Shown here: piece by piece, positions 25,330 to 38,800 of the stretch
How the letters are laid out: every line of letters starts with the position of its first letter
How positions within the stretch are numbered: position 1 is the stretch's first letter
Origin: Mytilisepta virgata
Taxonomy: Eukaryota; Mollusca; Bivalvia; Mytilida; Mytilidae
Direction: 5' to 3'
Assembly (NCBI GenBank): GCA_028015205.1
Contig: CM051521.1
Coordinates: 91,860,513 to 91,924,512 of the forward strand
DNA length: 64,000 bases
The notes under the pieces: model-generated
The model's database searches: none
What the model saw: only the letters and a program-made list of their open reading frames with translations
What the model was told of the DNA's origin: nothing
Translations under genes and position numbers: made by a program

Positions 25330-28300
25330 TTAAATTTCATAGTTTCTAAATTTTCTTAACATTTCAGATGTTTCATCTCTTTTCCATCCTTGATATGTAT
25401 TTATCTGCACATGGTCAATATCTAAAAAGAAAAACATTAACCATTATGTTTTTTATGAATAAAACCAAAAGATGAAACATCAACTCTTTTTGTTAAATTT
25501 AATGGACATTTATTAATTCCTTAAACTTCATCATTTTAGGAAATCATTGTAAAATCCTTTCTATTACAAATTTATGGTACATGTGGGTTGTTGCTCATTT
25601 ACAAATTTATCTTCTTTTTGGAGAGCGTGTCTTCCAAAGACAGTATTAATGAACAAATAATAAGTTGTCATTTGTCAGCAAAATATTTTTTCTTCCTAAC
25701 AATGTTCTCCACATACATTAATGATGTTTTCAGATATATATATTTTCTCACATTTTTCGATGTCTGATGTAGGCTTTCCCCAATACATAATTTTCAAAAA
25801 AATAAAGGTAATTTTGCCCTTTATGTTAAATGGAAGCAAAGATAACTCATGCATATGGCAGACAACTCCAATACATGCAATTAGGGAATAAGAGTGTTAC
25901 AAATTCCTTTCTGGTATTTTTTTTTTCTTACAAGAGTTCACATGCCAGCCAACAGACTTTTTGAGCTCAGGGAAGAGCTTAAAATTGTGTTTTCTACCAA
26001 TCATTAATAGACTGCTTGCATTTATAATGTAGAAGATTGTAAAGAGTACAAGGCTTGATAAACAGGTTTGGAATATTTATTATTTTTTCTACTTGTTCTC
26101 TAATTGAACTACTATTTGACAGGATATTAAAAGGATACTTAAAATAATCTTAGAGATTATATTGTTTTCCATTATTATAATTGCTAAAAAATTTATAGAT
26201 TTTGAAATAAATTTTAATAATGTTTTCAACACACTACTAAATTAAAAATTAGTGAAAATATATATGATATAAGGTAACATTTCCTTTCCTTCTATCAAAA
26301 CAATTTTTTTAATTAGTCATATTGATATACCTGATTTTTTATACACTTGTGAAGAGGTTTCTTTGGTGGTGTCTCGTTCATCATGTTCTATCATTGGCTT
26401 TGTTTTCACAGAACCCCAATGCATTGACTAAAATATATGTATACATACGTATAAAATGTAATAATGAAAGAGTAAAGAGTACTACACTGTATTTGAAAAT
26501 GCCCAAATAGGTTCATATATATATACATGTATATGGTAATAATAAATGAAGATAATATATTGTATATTTATCATATGCAAAGTACAAATGTATATATGAC
26601 TTTGTAAAGATTTGTTTCCAGAAAACTGCCATCTGCCCAATATGTAAAAAAAGGGATATAACTCAATAATTATAAGACACTATGAGATCTTGGATGTGAG
26701 GATAAAAACTATTATTCATTTTATGTTATACACCTACCATAAAACTGAATGACAAAATAAAAAAATATGCATCTTTTTGGTGTGAACAGATTTTTAAAAC
26801 TGCATTATTCTCAAATAGAGCACTACTTAAATCTTGAACATACTGTGTGAACGGAATCTCTTAATGAACACCACTGTTTGAAGGACATTGAAATCCCTGA
26901 ACTCTTCCACTGGTCATATCTCTTTCTCCTCTCTTCATTACACAAAACATCTTTGGCTTGTTGCAACAATCTAAATGTTTTCTCTATGGAAATAAACATG
27001 TCAACATTCACATAGATATTTTTTATTAGTTTTTGTACACTTGTATAAAAACTCACATGTTATTCATCAAGGATAAAAAAAACTACTGGTATTAAATTAA
27101 ATTATTTGAAAGAAAAATATCAAAACAATTAACTTCACATGGATGGATGAATTATTGGTTAACATCCAGTGGCAGCCATTAAGTGCATATCAGGACAAGA
27201 ACATGTTGATATGCTATAAACAATATCTCTGCTTTGTACTAGATTGACACACTGAGCCCGATTTTTAATGTGCTGGCTCACGAGGTAACTCTGCAGGAAG
27301 ACATATCACCCCACTCAGACACATTATACTGACACCAAGCCTCCAATCCTTTGTGCTTACTCCTAGATGCCGCATGCTTAGCGGAGAAGCAGCAAATACA
27401 AACTTGAAGGTCTTTTGTCTGACCCACGACTTTCTGCACTAAATGCGAGCATGCTACCATGAGGCCACTGAGGCAGTTTAACTTCCCATGGAAAATCATG
27501 CTTAAATTTAATCATTTTCAACAGAACATTCATTACCTCCCCTGGTTTCGAATTGAGGTTTTATAAATGTATTACTGTTACAGTGATTCTGAAACTGTCA
27601 TCTGTTACTACAAGAAACAGATTTACTTGTTCTTCTGCAAAATCATATTTCCCATTACACACTAACATTAGTAAATGTAGTAAATATTAAATTGGAATGG
27701 GATAAATTTCTTTTGTCTTCTATTCTCAAAAAAAAAATAAGCAATACATATAAACTTTAAAGGAGTAAAACTTGTGTTCATATAGAGTAATAAACATGGG
27801 AGATAATCCAGGAAAAACTCAAAAAGGTTACTGATAACTATCACAGGTGCATAATTATGATGGGGTTATATTATCCACATGTACTAAAATAAAGACCCAT
27901 AATTGATAGAAACTACATGTGGATAATACAACTTAATTGTTGACAGAAACAAGTATCTGTGATAGTTTATATATCATCATCAAAAAGAATTCTATATAAA
28001 GGTAGAGAACAAGTATACTATTAAATTCAACACATTTCTGTTCCCAGAGTATAAGTCTCTTTTTCAATTCAGTTTGTGGAAAACTCAAAAACTTAAGTCA
28101 TATCTGATGTATAAAATACATTTATTTGACACCATAATTCATTTTTATTTAAAACAACCAAGATAAAACCCACCTGCTTCAATATCTCCTGGATGTTTGT
28201 CCGGATGACAACTTAGTACTCTGGCCTTATACTCAGCTGAAATCTGTTCTGTCTGAAATGAAAAAACAAAATGGGTGTGAAATTACTTTACAAAGAAACA

Positions 28301-29588
28301 TTTTTTGACTATTTCCTAGTACAAAGTAACAATATAGTGGAAGATGGTGGTAATTCTAAACATGAATATTTATAAGCAAATGTAGAATATTTCCTATCAC
28401 AGGCATACATTAACATTGTTACAAGGAGATAATCATCCTTCATATCATATCATTGGTCGAATTACAAGAACATATAATTTAATTCCGGAATACTCAGAAA
28501 TGACATTGTTTGTTTGTTTAGTTGGGGTTTAACCCAGTTTTCAGCACATTTTGGCCATTTCGCGGCTGCCAGTATTTATTGGTTCAGGAAGCCGGAGTAC
28601 CTGGAGAGAACCACCGACCTTCGGTAGGAAAATTGGCAATCCTTGTCATTTAAGATCAGAGTCGAACACAACCCGCCACAGGTGAGATTCGAACTCACAA
28701 CCACAGCGTTGACAGGCTAGTGATCAGAAGTAATCATGATGAACTACCTAGACCACTCGGCCACAGAGGCCCCCCAGAAATGACATTAAATTACCCTCTA
28801 TTATTATATGGTATACTGTTAATACGTTTTGTTGTTTGAATAATACTTGCCAATGTTTTAACTACAATGGAAATGTATATTCCAGGAAATATAAAATCCT
28901 AAAAAAAAATGCAATCATGAAATATCTGAATTCTTACTTTTTTAGTGCACCATTACATTTTATGGTGATTTGGATCGTTTGTCATTGAAATAAATTTTTT
29001 TATTCTCATGCAAGAATAATAAATATTTACCGGTAATTCACAGCCTTTCAAACTTAGTCTCCCTGGAGAAATTTTAATCTAATCTCTACATTATTAGGGC
29101 CTGCATGAAATACTAATCTTAAAAGTACTCATGAAAAATCTGACAGGAAAAAATCACATTTCTTACTCTTTCAAGTAAATTTGTATTCTTACTTGCTGAA
29201 GTTCTTTACTGTATTAAGTATTTAAATTGTAGGTGCATGGGTCCTACTACTAAATCAAAAAAGAAAGTTATACTGTTCATTAATTTTTTTTTATTGAATA
29301 TGTGTTATCTTTGTCGTTATCTTTGTTGACTGTAGGAATGTGCCTTATGTCATGAGAAAGCACAAATTTACAAATTGGAGATAAATTGAAAATTTAAAAC
29401 CCATCATGGGCCCTGAAAATGAAAATCAGCAAAATGCTTTCTATCTTGGTGACAGTCTAGACCTGTGCAGGTCAATTTCTGTTCGATTTGTGTATTTTTA
29501 ATCAAATTACATTTGATTGTTCATGACAGCCAAGTATTCTGTAGTAATCTTCCTTTTCATCTGGTTTGTAGCTAAATATATCATCCAT
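25330..29588 (-). CDS. DNAJC12: DnaJ homologue subfamily C member 12 (DNAJC12), five exons, complete
   Basis: Minus-strand exons: 29511-29588 (ATG, 26 codons), 28174-28252, 26844-26983, 26331-26427 and 25330-25421 (TAA). All borders are GT-AG and the phases join, giving 161 residues (human, from memory, about 198). Residues 1-26 include DYYRILGC, the J-domain start; helix II to III carries the catalytic HPD at residues 42-44 (VLSCHPDKHPGD), which stimulates Hsp70 ATPase. Next come TFRLLQQAKDVLCNEE and MSFKQW, the tail of the J domain and its extension, then SMHWGSVKTK. The protein ends LRKFRNYEI, matching the conserved C-terminal motif of vertebrate DNAJC12. That family is a cytosolic co-chaperone for phenylalanine, tyrosine and tryptophan hydroxylases. 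It is transcribed divergently from SIRT1. Confidence 0.93.
27143..27477 (-). mobile_element. tRNA-derived SINE in DNAJC12 intron 2
   Basis: On the minus strand the head is tRNA-like: GCCTCAGTGGCCTCATGG, then TAGCATGCTCGCAT (box A-like) and GTCGTGGGTCAGAC (box B-like, degenerate). The body has CTGCTTCTCCGCTAAGCATG and GTGTCAGTATAATGTGTCTG, phrases I associate with molluscan SINEs, and it ends in GTTAACCAATAATTCATCC. Flanks TTAACTTCACATGG (27129-27142) and TTAACTTCCCATGG (27478-27491) form a 14-bp target duplication with one mismatch. The frame on the minus strand here is part of the SINE. Confidence 0.75.
28508..28774 (-). mobile_element. tRNA-derived SINE in DNAJC12 intron 1
   Basis: The minus-strand head is tRNA-like: GCCTCTGTGGCCGAGTGGTC (box A) and GTGAGTTCGAATCTCACC (box B), followed by TCTCCAGGTACTCCGGCTTC, a conserved central block probably of the Meta-SINE type, and a tail of CAAA repeats. 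A perfect 13-bp target duplication, CAGAAATGACATT, lies at 28495-28507 and 28775-28787. It is the same family as the copy at 53489-53754. The tRNA-like part is retroposon, not a functional tRNA gene. Confidence 0.85.
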
Positions 29589-29855
29589 TTCAATAAATAT
29601 CAGTATTATCGAAAGAACTTTCTGATTACTGTTGGGAGAATTTGCAGTGTAATATACTCGGTAAAATTTGATGTCTACCCTCCCCTTTGTGACATAATGT
29701 GCATTTTCAGTTTGTGAAATATACTTTCGTCTTCAATTTCGTTATTACTAAGCATACAGCATACAGATAAATTATCAGATGAGTTGTGTTTACAATAAAT
29801 GTATGTTTAGAAATTAGGAAATATGATTGGAGCATGCGCATTCGAATTCAAGAAA
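29589..29855. promoter_or_regulatory. Compact bidirectional promoter of DNAJC12 and SIRT1
   Basis: Only 267 bp separate the two start codons, which face away from each other. The segment holds GCATGCGCA at 29832-29840, close to the NRF1 consensus, and GATTGG at 29825-29830, an inverted CCAAT box. No TATA box stands out at a useful distance on either strand. Transcription start sites cannot be placed by reading alone, so some of this is 5' UTR. Confidence 0.6.
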
Positions 29856-32800
29856 ATGGCTGACACAGAATCGAAAGAAGAGCCTCCAATCAAGCGTCAA
29901 AAACTATTTGACAAAGAAGAAAATATAGTCAGTGATACACATGAACAATCCGATTTTGTTGTTTCAACAGTAAATCACGCAGACCTAACTGGTAAGATTG
30001 ACTTCTCAGTGGTAATTTAGAGAAAAACCTGAAACTTACCTCCCTTTGTCTTTGTTACGCATGTTTATCTTGAAAAAGCCATTTCCCATTATAAAAAGGA
30101 ACATAGAAGTTATTGTAAGTTGCATCTGAAGCGTATAAGAAAATTGGAAATAGAGTAATTCTCGACGCCAAATAAATACTAAGTCGACAATTAAATTTTT
30201 TCATATTTTGTAAAGGGAAATAATCAGGAAACTACGAAGGGAGATAACTTTGATCATGGTTGGTGCTCTCCCTTGAAAAGATGCACAAGAGTTGAAGACT
30301 AACATAAAGTCATAGTTGATTTTATATAAAAATAAAAAAAATCACCAGATTAAATATTTTTTGTGAAGTTTTCTTGCTTCTCGTCAGATATTTTGGAACC
30401 CCAGGGGGTAAAAAACATTGAGGTGAAAATTGTAAAATCCTGATTTATCATTGACATCCACTATTAAATTGAAAAGTTTTAATGGCAATTTAATCCAAAT
30501 TTACATGATACTTATAAATAAAACTCAAACTTTACATTTCTTCCATATCTAAATCATTTCAGATTTTGTCAGAATGAAATTTAACCAATCAGTTGAATGA
30601 TTATTTTGAATTTAATTTTTATGAGTCACTATGATAAAACCCGAATTTTTCACCTCAGCTACAGTTGATTAAAGACAGAATCGTGGTTTGTGATTGGTTG
30701 CTTCCATAGATCATTTAGTGATGATGTTTCCAAAATCTCACTTTATGGATTACTGACATTCTGTGATAATTGTTTATAACTGAACCTTGACTTGGAGAAA
30801 AACTTTTGAAAAAACCTTCCATCAAGTATAAAACGGTTGCATTGGGAACATCCTACACAATTTATTTAACAATAATTCAGATTAAGGTAACCCTTCAACT
30901 GATGGATGACTGTCTTAATAGAGGTAATTAAATTGTAATTTTTAAATATTTTATAGAAATTTGAATTTTTGAATATGAAGGACAAATTTTTTATCTGATT
31001 TTATACAACTTTTCTAAAACAATACTATTTGATGTCTAATAAGATGTGTTGGGGGTCTGCTGGCATTCAAAAACTTGTCGCCACTTTCAAAATTTGTTTG
31101 CCAAGTCACCCTCCCCCTTTTTGAAGCATTCTGCCATACATGATTGTTCTTTTATTCATTACTATTTGAAATTACATGGCCTGAAAAGTATTTTTGATGA
31201 AATAGTTTTAATGACAGTGAACTTTCATCTGAAATAATAAATGACCTTTATTTTGATGGCAAGCCTAATAAAACATTGATTGTTCCACATGTGTTTGTTG
31301 ATGTTAAACCAGAAGTGACATCGCAATCTTTGCAGATTGGAAATTTATTAAACACCTTTTAAAGGTGTTGAAAATCATGCATATTTAATTTCATGACTAC
31401 TAAAATTTGGGTAATATAAATATTACCTTACGGGGCTTTTTCTAGCTTCTATTTACCGCCGATTATCGGCCCCATTCCCAATGAGAAAAAATGTCTTTTT
31501 TTCCGAAAATTTATGATGAATTTCCCAACTGAAGCAAGCAAAATGTAAGTGGTCAATTATTTCGTCTGTCCGTAGTTACATTTTATTGATGAGTCGGCAA
31601 ATCGTCATCAGTTTTTATTGTCACAGGTTTCTTGAGGGCAGTATTAAGATGGGGGGAGGAAACGTGTTTATTCATCCTTTTACGACAGCTGATTTACGAT
31701 TATCATAATTATTTCGAAACTAAATACCTTTATCTTCCATCGGTTGTAGGCCTAAAATCAAGACAAAGATATCGGAAGTGAAATATGGGATATGCTTTAT
31801 TGATCCCAGCATGAACTGCCCCTGTAGAGAGAGTTTTAGTTTGATGAATGACCCCCATTACGCAGTTCTCTGAAACAAAACTCCTTGGATGCTCTAACGA
31901 GGGAGAGCCAAGCCTGAATGACCAGCAACTGAATGAATTTGTGGAAGACTTTAAAACTAGAAAAAGCAGAAAACTACCTTTGTGAATGACAATAAAACAA
32001 TGAGTTTAAACATGATTTTATTTCTTACTTTTTTCCCAATTGATAAAAAAATTCCCAATCTCAGGGGCACGGCCTTATTTGAAAAAGGGTAGAAAAAGCC
32101 CTGCCTTAGTGTATAAATTGAATTGTCCTCAGAGTGGTCAAATCAATTGAACAGTCAGATGTAAACGATCTCAGCATGTGCAAGTTATTATGTGTTTGTT
32201 TACTGTTGAAATACCTCTGTGTTTTAGTTCATTAGCCTGATGTAAACTGTTCAATTATCACAGATTATTATATAAAGCTTACAAATGATTTTTCTTAGTC
32301 ACCATTTAAAATGTTTTCACACTTGTAAGTGCCAGATTGAATAAAAAATCACATTTTGCGAATTTGTGAAGCCCAGCGCGGTCCCTGTATGTGGTAGTTT
32401 CATGGTCACCAGGTGTCTTTGTTACTTCACGTAGATATATTGCTCATTGGAAAGCATTTTAACTATATTTTTGTGGTTTTGAATGACAAATTCATGAAAG
32501 AAAAAAAATCATTTGAAATTTACCCTTCATAGAATGGAATAAAGAAATGATTACAATTATGTTGTCATAAATGTTCTAAAGAATAGAGTAAGTATACATG
32601 CACTGTAATTTAATGGTATTTTTTATATATATGTATTTAACAATATGGGTTTTTTTCCTTTAGAGAGTGAAGCAGGATATTCTAAAGAGGATGAAGAAAG
32701 AAAGGTACAATTTTTTTTTTTTTGCCTTAAAAACCATGCACATGCAAGAATTGCAATCATTACACTTTAAATTTTCGAAATTTTTAAGGTCTGCATGTTC

Positions 32801-35800
32801 ACCTGTTTGAAATACAATTCTAGATTTCCCTGAAATTTTTTTGTACTTTTCAAATTTTCTAAAACACGTATAAGACACTGCACAGAGAAATTTATATTAT
32901 TTACTTGTGAGCAAACTCCACCCAGTTCTAGTATGTATTGTTATACAATACATTGGTCATTAAATGCATTCTAATAATATTTTCTAATGATGGAACATGC
33001 TATTATGATTTAGACGATGAATGTTAGCTAATCACAGTGAGCCAAATCATTCAAGGACCTGTACCAAACAGTATTAATCAGAAAATTAAAAATATTAGAA
33101 TACTCAACCCTCCCACATAGTAATTAAACCTTGTTATTAAAAAGAAGAAACGCAATCCATCTCCTGTGCATAGCTCATATCCATTGGGTAAATACTCAGT
33201 ACCCATTCAATAAAATGAAATTTGCATTTCAAGAAAGATCGGTTTATCTATAACTTTTTCATTTCAAAAGTAAAATTTTAAATAAATGGTTATATTGAGT
33301 CAATTATTGACTCTAAATTATACTTTCTATTTCGAGTTATACTATAGGCCAAATCAAGTTAATTCTTTGTCTGGTGTCAATTTTTTTATTAGCTCACCTG
33401 ACCCAAAGGGTCAAGTGAGCTATTCTCATCATTTGGCGTTTGTCGTCCGGCATCCATTGTCCATTAACTTTTACAAAAATCTTCTCCTCTAAAACTACTG
33501 GGCCAAATGGAACCAAACTTGGCCAAAAGCATCATTAGGGTATCTAGTTTAAAAATGTGTCTGATGACCCAGCCTGCCAACCAACATGGCCGACATGGCT
33601 AAAAATAGAACATAGGGGTAAACTGTAGTTTTTGGCTTATATCTCAAAAACTAAAGCATTTAGAGCATAACTGACAAGGATAAAAATGTTCATCAGGTCA
33701 AGATCTACTTGCCATGAAATTTTCAGACGAATCGGCCAACCCTTAGTTTGGTTATTGCCCCTGAATTGTTAATTTTAAGGAAATTTTGCAGTTTTAGGTT
33801 ATCATGGTTATTATCTTGAATATTATTATAGATAAAGGCAAACTGTAAACAGCAAAAATGTTCAACAAAGTAAGATCTACAAATAATTCAACATGACCAA
33901 AATCATTGATTGACCCCTTATAGGAGTTTTTGCCCTTTAAAGACGGCATCCTACGTAAACATTCCTTTAAAGATCATTTCATCTGAAACCACTGGGCCAA
34001 TTGGGACCAAACTTTGATGGAATGGTCCTTGGGTGGTCCCCTTCCAAAAATATGTCCGGCATTCCCGACTTCCAACCGACATGGCTGCTGTTACTAAAAA
34101 TAGAAAAAGGGGGGATGAATTTCAAATCTTCTTCTATGAAACTACAAGGCCAATTGGAACCAAACTTGGCAGTAATGGTCCTTAGGAGGTTCTCTTTCAG
34201 AAATATGTCCGATGACCCAGACTGTTAACCAAGATGGCCACCACAGCCGAACTTAGTTTAACATAGGGCCCTATGGGAAATTCATTGAAAAATCTTCTTG
34301 TCTGAAACAACTTGACCAATTGGAACCAGACTAGGCAGCAATGGTCCTTAGGAGGTCCTCTTTCAGAAATGTGTCAGATTTTGTGGACTGTGAACCAAGA
34401 TGGCCGCCACAGCCGAACTTAGTTTAACATAGGACCCTATGAGAAATTCACTCAAAAATCTTCTTGTCTGAAACTACTAAGACAATTAGAACTAGACTTG
34501 GTAGCAATGGTCCTTAGTCCTCTTTCAGAATTGTGTCTGATGACCTAGACTGTGAACCAAGATGCAGCCACAGCTGAACTTAGTTTAACATAGGGCCCTA
34601 TGGGAAATTTCATTGAAAAATCTTCGTCTGAAACCACTTTACATATTGGAACCAGACTTGGCAGCATTGGTCCTTAGATGGTCCTCTTTCAGAATGATGT
34701 CAGATCACCTGGATTGTCAACCAAAATTGCCTCCACGGCCGAACTTAGTTAAATATAAGATCCTATGGGAAAATTCATTTAAAAATCTTCTTGTCTGAAA
34801 CCATTTAGCCAGTTGGAACAAGACTTAGCTGTAATGGTCCTTAGATGGTTCTGTTTTTAAAATGTGTCCATTGACCTAAACTGTCAACCAAGATGGCTGC
34901 CACAGCTGAACTTAGTTTAACATAGAACCCTATAGAAAAACCAGCCAAATTTACTGCAACACTTAAATTAAAGGTCTGCTCAAGGTGAAAAGTTAAATCC
35001 AGGTGAGCAAAACAGGCTCTTGAGAGCCTCTAGTTACATGGAGGAAGGTATAGGCAAACAAGCAAACAAAAACAAAAGTAAAAAAATACGAAAACTGGCA
35101 GTAAAACTGAACTTTGCTTGACCTAGACCATGTAGTGTTTAGAGGTATGAAAGTAACATTGTAAAACTTGACTGAAAATTCATTTCCAGGCATAGTATGC
35201 AGATTGTTTTCAATGAAAAAATGAAGGGATGTTATAAAACTCAAATAACAACGAGTAATATTCCACTATATATATATTAATTCATAGCTATGTACATACA
35301 CTGAACCGCAAAAGAAACGTCGCACAAAATGACATGTTCACATACATTTATTTCAAAGTGACATTTATATATTTTAAATTAATTTTTACAAAATTTAATG
35401 AATGATTTACAGTCTTTTGGTTACAATGTTCACAAAAACGTCACAATTGTCACAACGTCACATGTTTTCAATGCTGTGCTCCCACGTCCGTTAATAACGT
35501 GTATGTCCTCCACCGGCACCAATTACTGCGGCACATCTTCGGTACATGGAGTTGATGAGCCGATTAATAAACGCCATCGGAATACGTGCCCATACTCTCT
35601 GAAACGCTTGTGAAAGTTCAGCTGCAGTTGTCGGACTTGGCTGCTCATTATTCAACCGTCTTTGAACTTCGTCCCATAAATGTTCAATAGGGTTTAAATC
35701 TGGACTCAAAGCCGGCCAATCCATAACATTAATGTTATTCTGCTGTAGGAAGTCTCTTGTGGCTCTTGCGGTATGCGCACGTGCATTGTCCTGTTGGAAA

Positions 35801-38800
35801 GTCTTGTTTTGATGACGTGCGAAATGGGGCTGAACATGGGGTGTCAAGACTTGGTCGATGTAACGGGCAGCTGTTACGCCATTTCCTCTGCCTGGGCCAA
35901 GGTTCTGAAAGATGACTGGACCAAGTTTAACGTTAAGGCCGATTCCACCCCATACCATGATGCTAGGTCCTCCCCACGCGTCTGTTTCCAGAATGCAGCT
36001 GTCTTGGTAACGTTCCCCGCGTCTTCTCCACACTCTGGTTCTGCCATCGGCTGTTGAAATGCAGTAACGGCTTTCGTCAGAGAAGATGATATTACGCCAT
36101 TGTCGATTTCGCCAATTCTGTCGCTGAGTGGCCCACTGAAGACGAGCTTGACGGTGTCGAGGAGTAAGAATAGGTCCTCTTGCTGGACGGCGACATCTCA
36201 TGTTTCTAGCAGCTAATCGCCGACGAACCGTATCATCACTTATGGGTCGTCCATGTGTTCCAACAGTGTTTCTGGCAGTTTCGGCAGCTGGGGTGAACCG
36301 ATTCATCAAATGGTGACGAACAATGCCTCTATTCTGTCTAGGGGTAGTGACTTGGGGTCTACCACTCCGTGGACGGTCATTTGTGCTGTTTGTTGCATTG
36401 TACCGTGTCCGTAGACGTTCAATTTTTCGAACAGCACAGTTGAAGTCGTTGGCAATAACTCTTGCAGATTGCCCAGCATCCAATCGACCAATGGCCTGTT
36501 CTCTCTGTTGTGGAGTCAGACGTGGCATAGCTTCTGTGTCAACACTGATACTAACACTCTTTAATTTTCTCCGGCCTTTTATACCCTTAAAGGAGCATGA
36601 ATTTCACGAACATTTAAGATTTAAGAAAAATTACCGCCAAGTGTGTCCCACGAGCGGTTTTAGGTACGGTCGCTCTACGATATCAACTGAAAATTATTCA
36701 ACCGAAAATTTAATTCACAGGTAATTTAATCTTACCTGGTGATGTAATCGTAATACTGATTATATAAAAATCATTAATTAATATTTATTTTGAATTTTGC
36801 TAACATTTTGAAAAAGCGACATTTCTTTTGCGGTTCAGTATATTTCATTGGTTGAGACTCCCACGTGATATTGAACAAAACATCGTTTATCCCTCTCAAA
36901 TTCGTGTTTCACCATTATATCGCAGTTATTTGAAATACACTAGGGATAGTGGAATAAATCATTAATTTCCCTTGCATTAGTGAAATATGAAGATTTGTCC
37001 ACCTGAGGAAAGGCATGTTTCCCGAGGGCTTGCATTAGTGAAATATTAAGATTTGTTCACCCGAGGAAAGGCATGTTTCCCGATGGCTTCCATTAGTGAA
37101 ACATGAAGATTTGTTCACCCTCAGGAAACATGCCTTTCCTCTTGTGAACAAATCTTCATATTTCACTAATCCAAGGGAAATAAATGTATAATAACTGTAA
37201 CAGTGAACTGTTACGAAGTCTCCCAAATGAAGTAACTGATATCTCGAATGCCTTACATTCTATAAATTATTTGTTTTTCTGAGACTGGAATTGGGAAATT
37301 GTTCCTATAAAGTTTATGCATACTTAAGTGTATATTTTGGAAAATATTACCAAAATTTATTATATTTTGTGTTTTTATGTGCAGGATTTGGGAACAAATG
37401 ATGCTGACAACCTTGACAACTCAGACAATGTTAGTGAGATTAGTAATTTATCAGGACTTAGTGAGGAAATGTGGAAACCTACATCAGGTATAGCGTCATG
37501 TAGAATTTACAAAAGATGTTAACAGTCATAGGGCAAACAATAAATATCTTTCAGTACAGTAAGGGCAGCATAGGGAATCATTTCTCATGTTATATATAGG
37601 TGCAGATTTATAGTTCAACAAATATTTAGATAAATTATTTAATTTAGAAAACAGATACAAAATTCAGATCAGAAAATAAACTAATACGAGCATGAATCCT
37701 AAATATGAATAGTGCATTGAGAGTGGAAAAATACCATGATTTCAAATTGAAAGAAAATACAATATTTCACGTATGTAAAAATGCTGTTCTATTACATTAA
37801 GGAAGTGAGGTAACAGTAGGTGTCATCAACGTCACTACACAAGTGTTTGTATTTATTACATTGAGTGTGGTAAAATACAGGAATTTCAGAGTGAAATCAA
37901 ATCTGATAATTCCCCCAGTGAAATAGAAAGTCATATTTCACTCTAGGAAGTGACGTCACAATAGCAGTCGCCAACGATGTTGCTATACAAACGTCTGTCA
38001 CGTACTTGCATAAAAACATAATCCGTTGTATTTTCTCGTTAAATTTTATGAATACACGAAATATGTCAATGTAATAAACAGAATAATCTCCAAATTTGAA
38101 TACCAAAGATCTACAACTCATGACCGAAAAACACTGGTGAATATTCTGTAACTCAATGTAGATGTTTGGTGTTGGAATATGAAAATATTTATACCATAAA
38201 TATTCATTGAATATACTGATAGCAGTAATAAATAATTTATGATAAAGTCACAAAATTCAAATGAAGCTAAACTCATATGGTTCTACACTTATGAAAATGT
38301 ATCAATTAGGAAACTTTATGATTGAAAGTTTTGATATTAGATGAGGCAGTGTATATTATAGACATATTGACCATGTATATGTTGTATAGTTCTGATCCTA
38401 TGTATTGACATAACAATTATTTTCAAATTTAATAGTTATTTTTCCTGTTCATGGATTTGATCTATATATGTTCTTTCATTTTGGACCCAAAATTGGACAA
38501 TAAAATTTACTTTACATAATAATGACTATTTGAAGCAAACTGATCTATAATCCTATGCTAGTATTGAATGAGTTTTGTGTTGAACATGTGTGTTTGTACA
38601 TTTGACATGAACTTATTACTATTTTTAGGTGCCTTGATGTGGATTCAAAGACAGATAATAAGTGGAGTAAATCCACGCCCAATCCTCCATGAATTGATCC
38701 CAAATGACATGCTGATACCAGATGATATAGATGATTTTACATTATGGAAAATTATTATAAATATATTATCAGAACCACCTCCACGGAAGAAACTCGACCA

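Noticed and set aside
29823..29855. Upstream in-frame ATG of SIRT1 adding 11 residues
   Set aside because: The extra codons overlap the CCAAT-like and NRF1-like motifs, and the MADTE start at 29856 resembles the MADEA start of known SIRT1. Not excluded.
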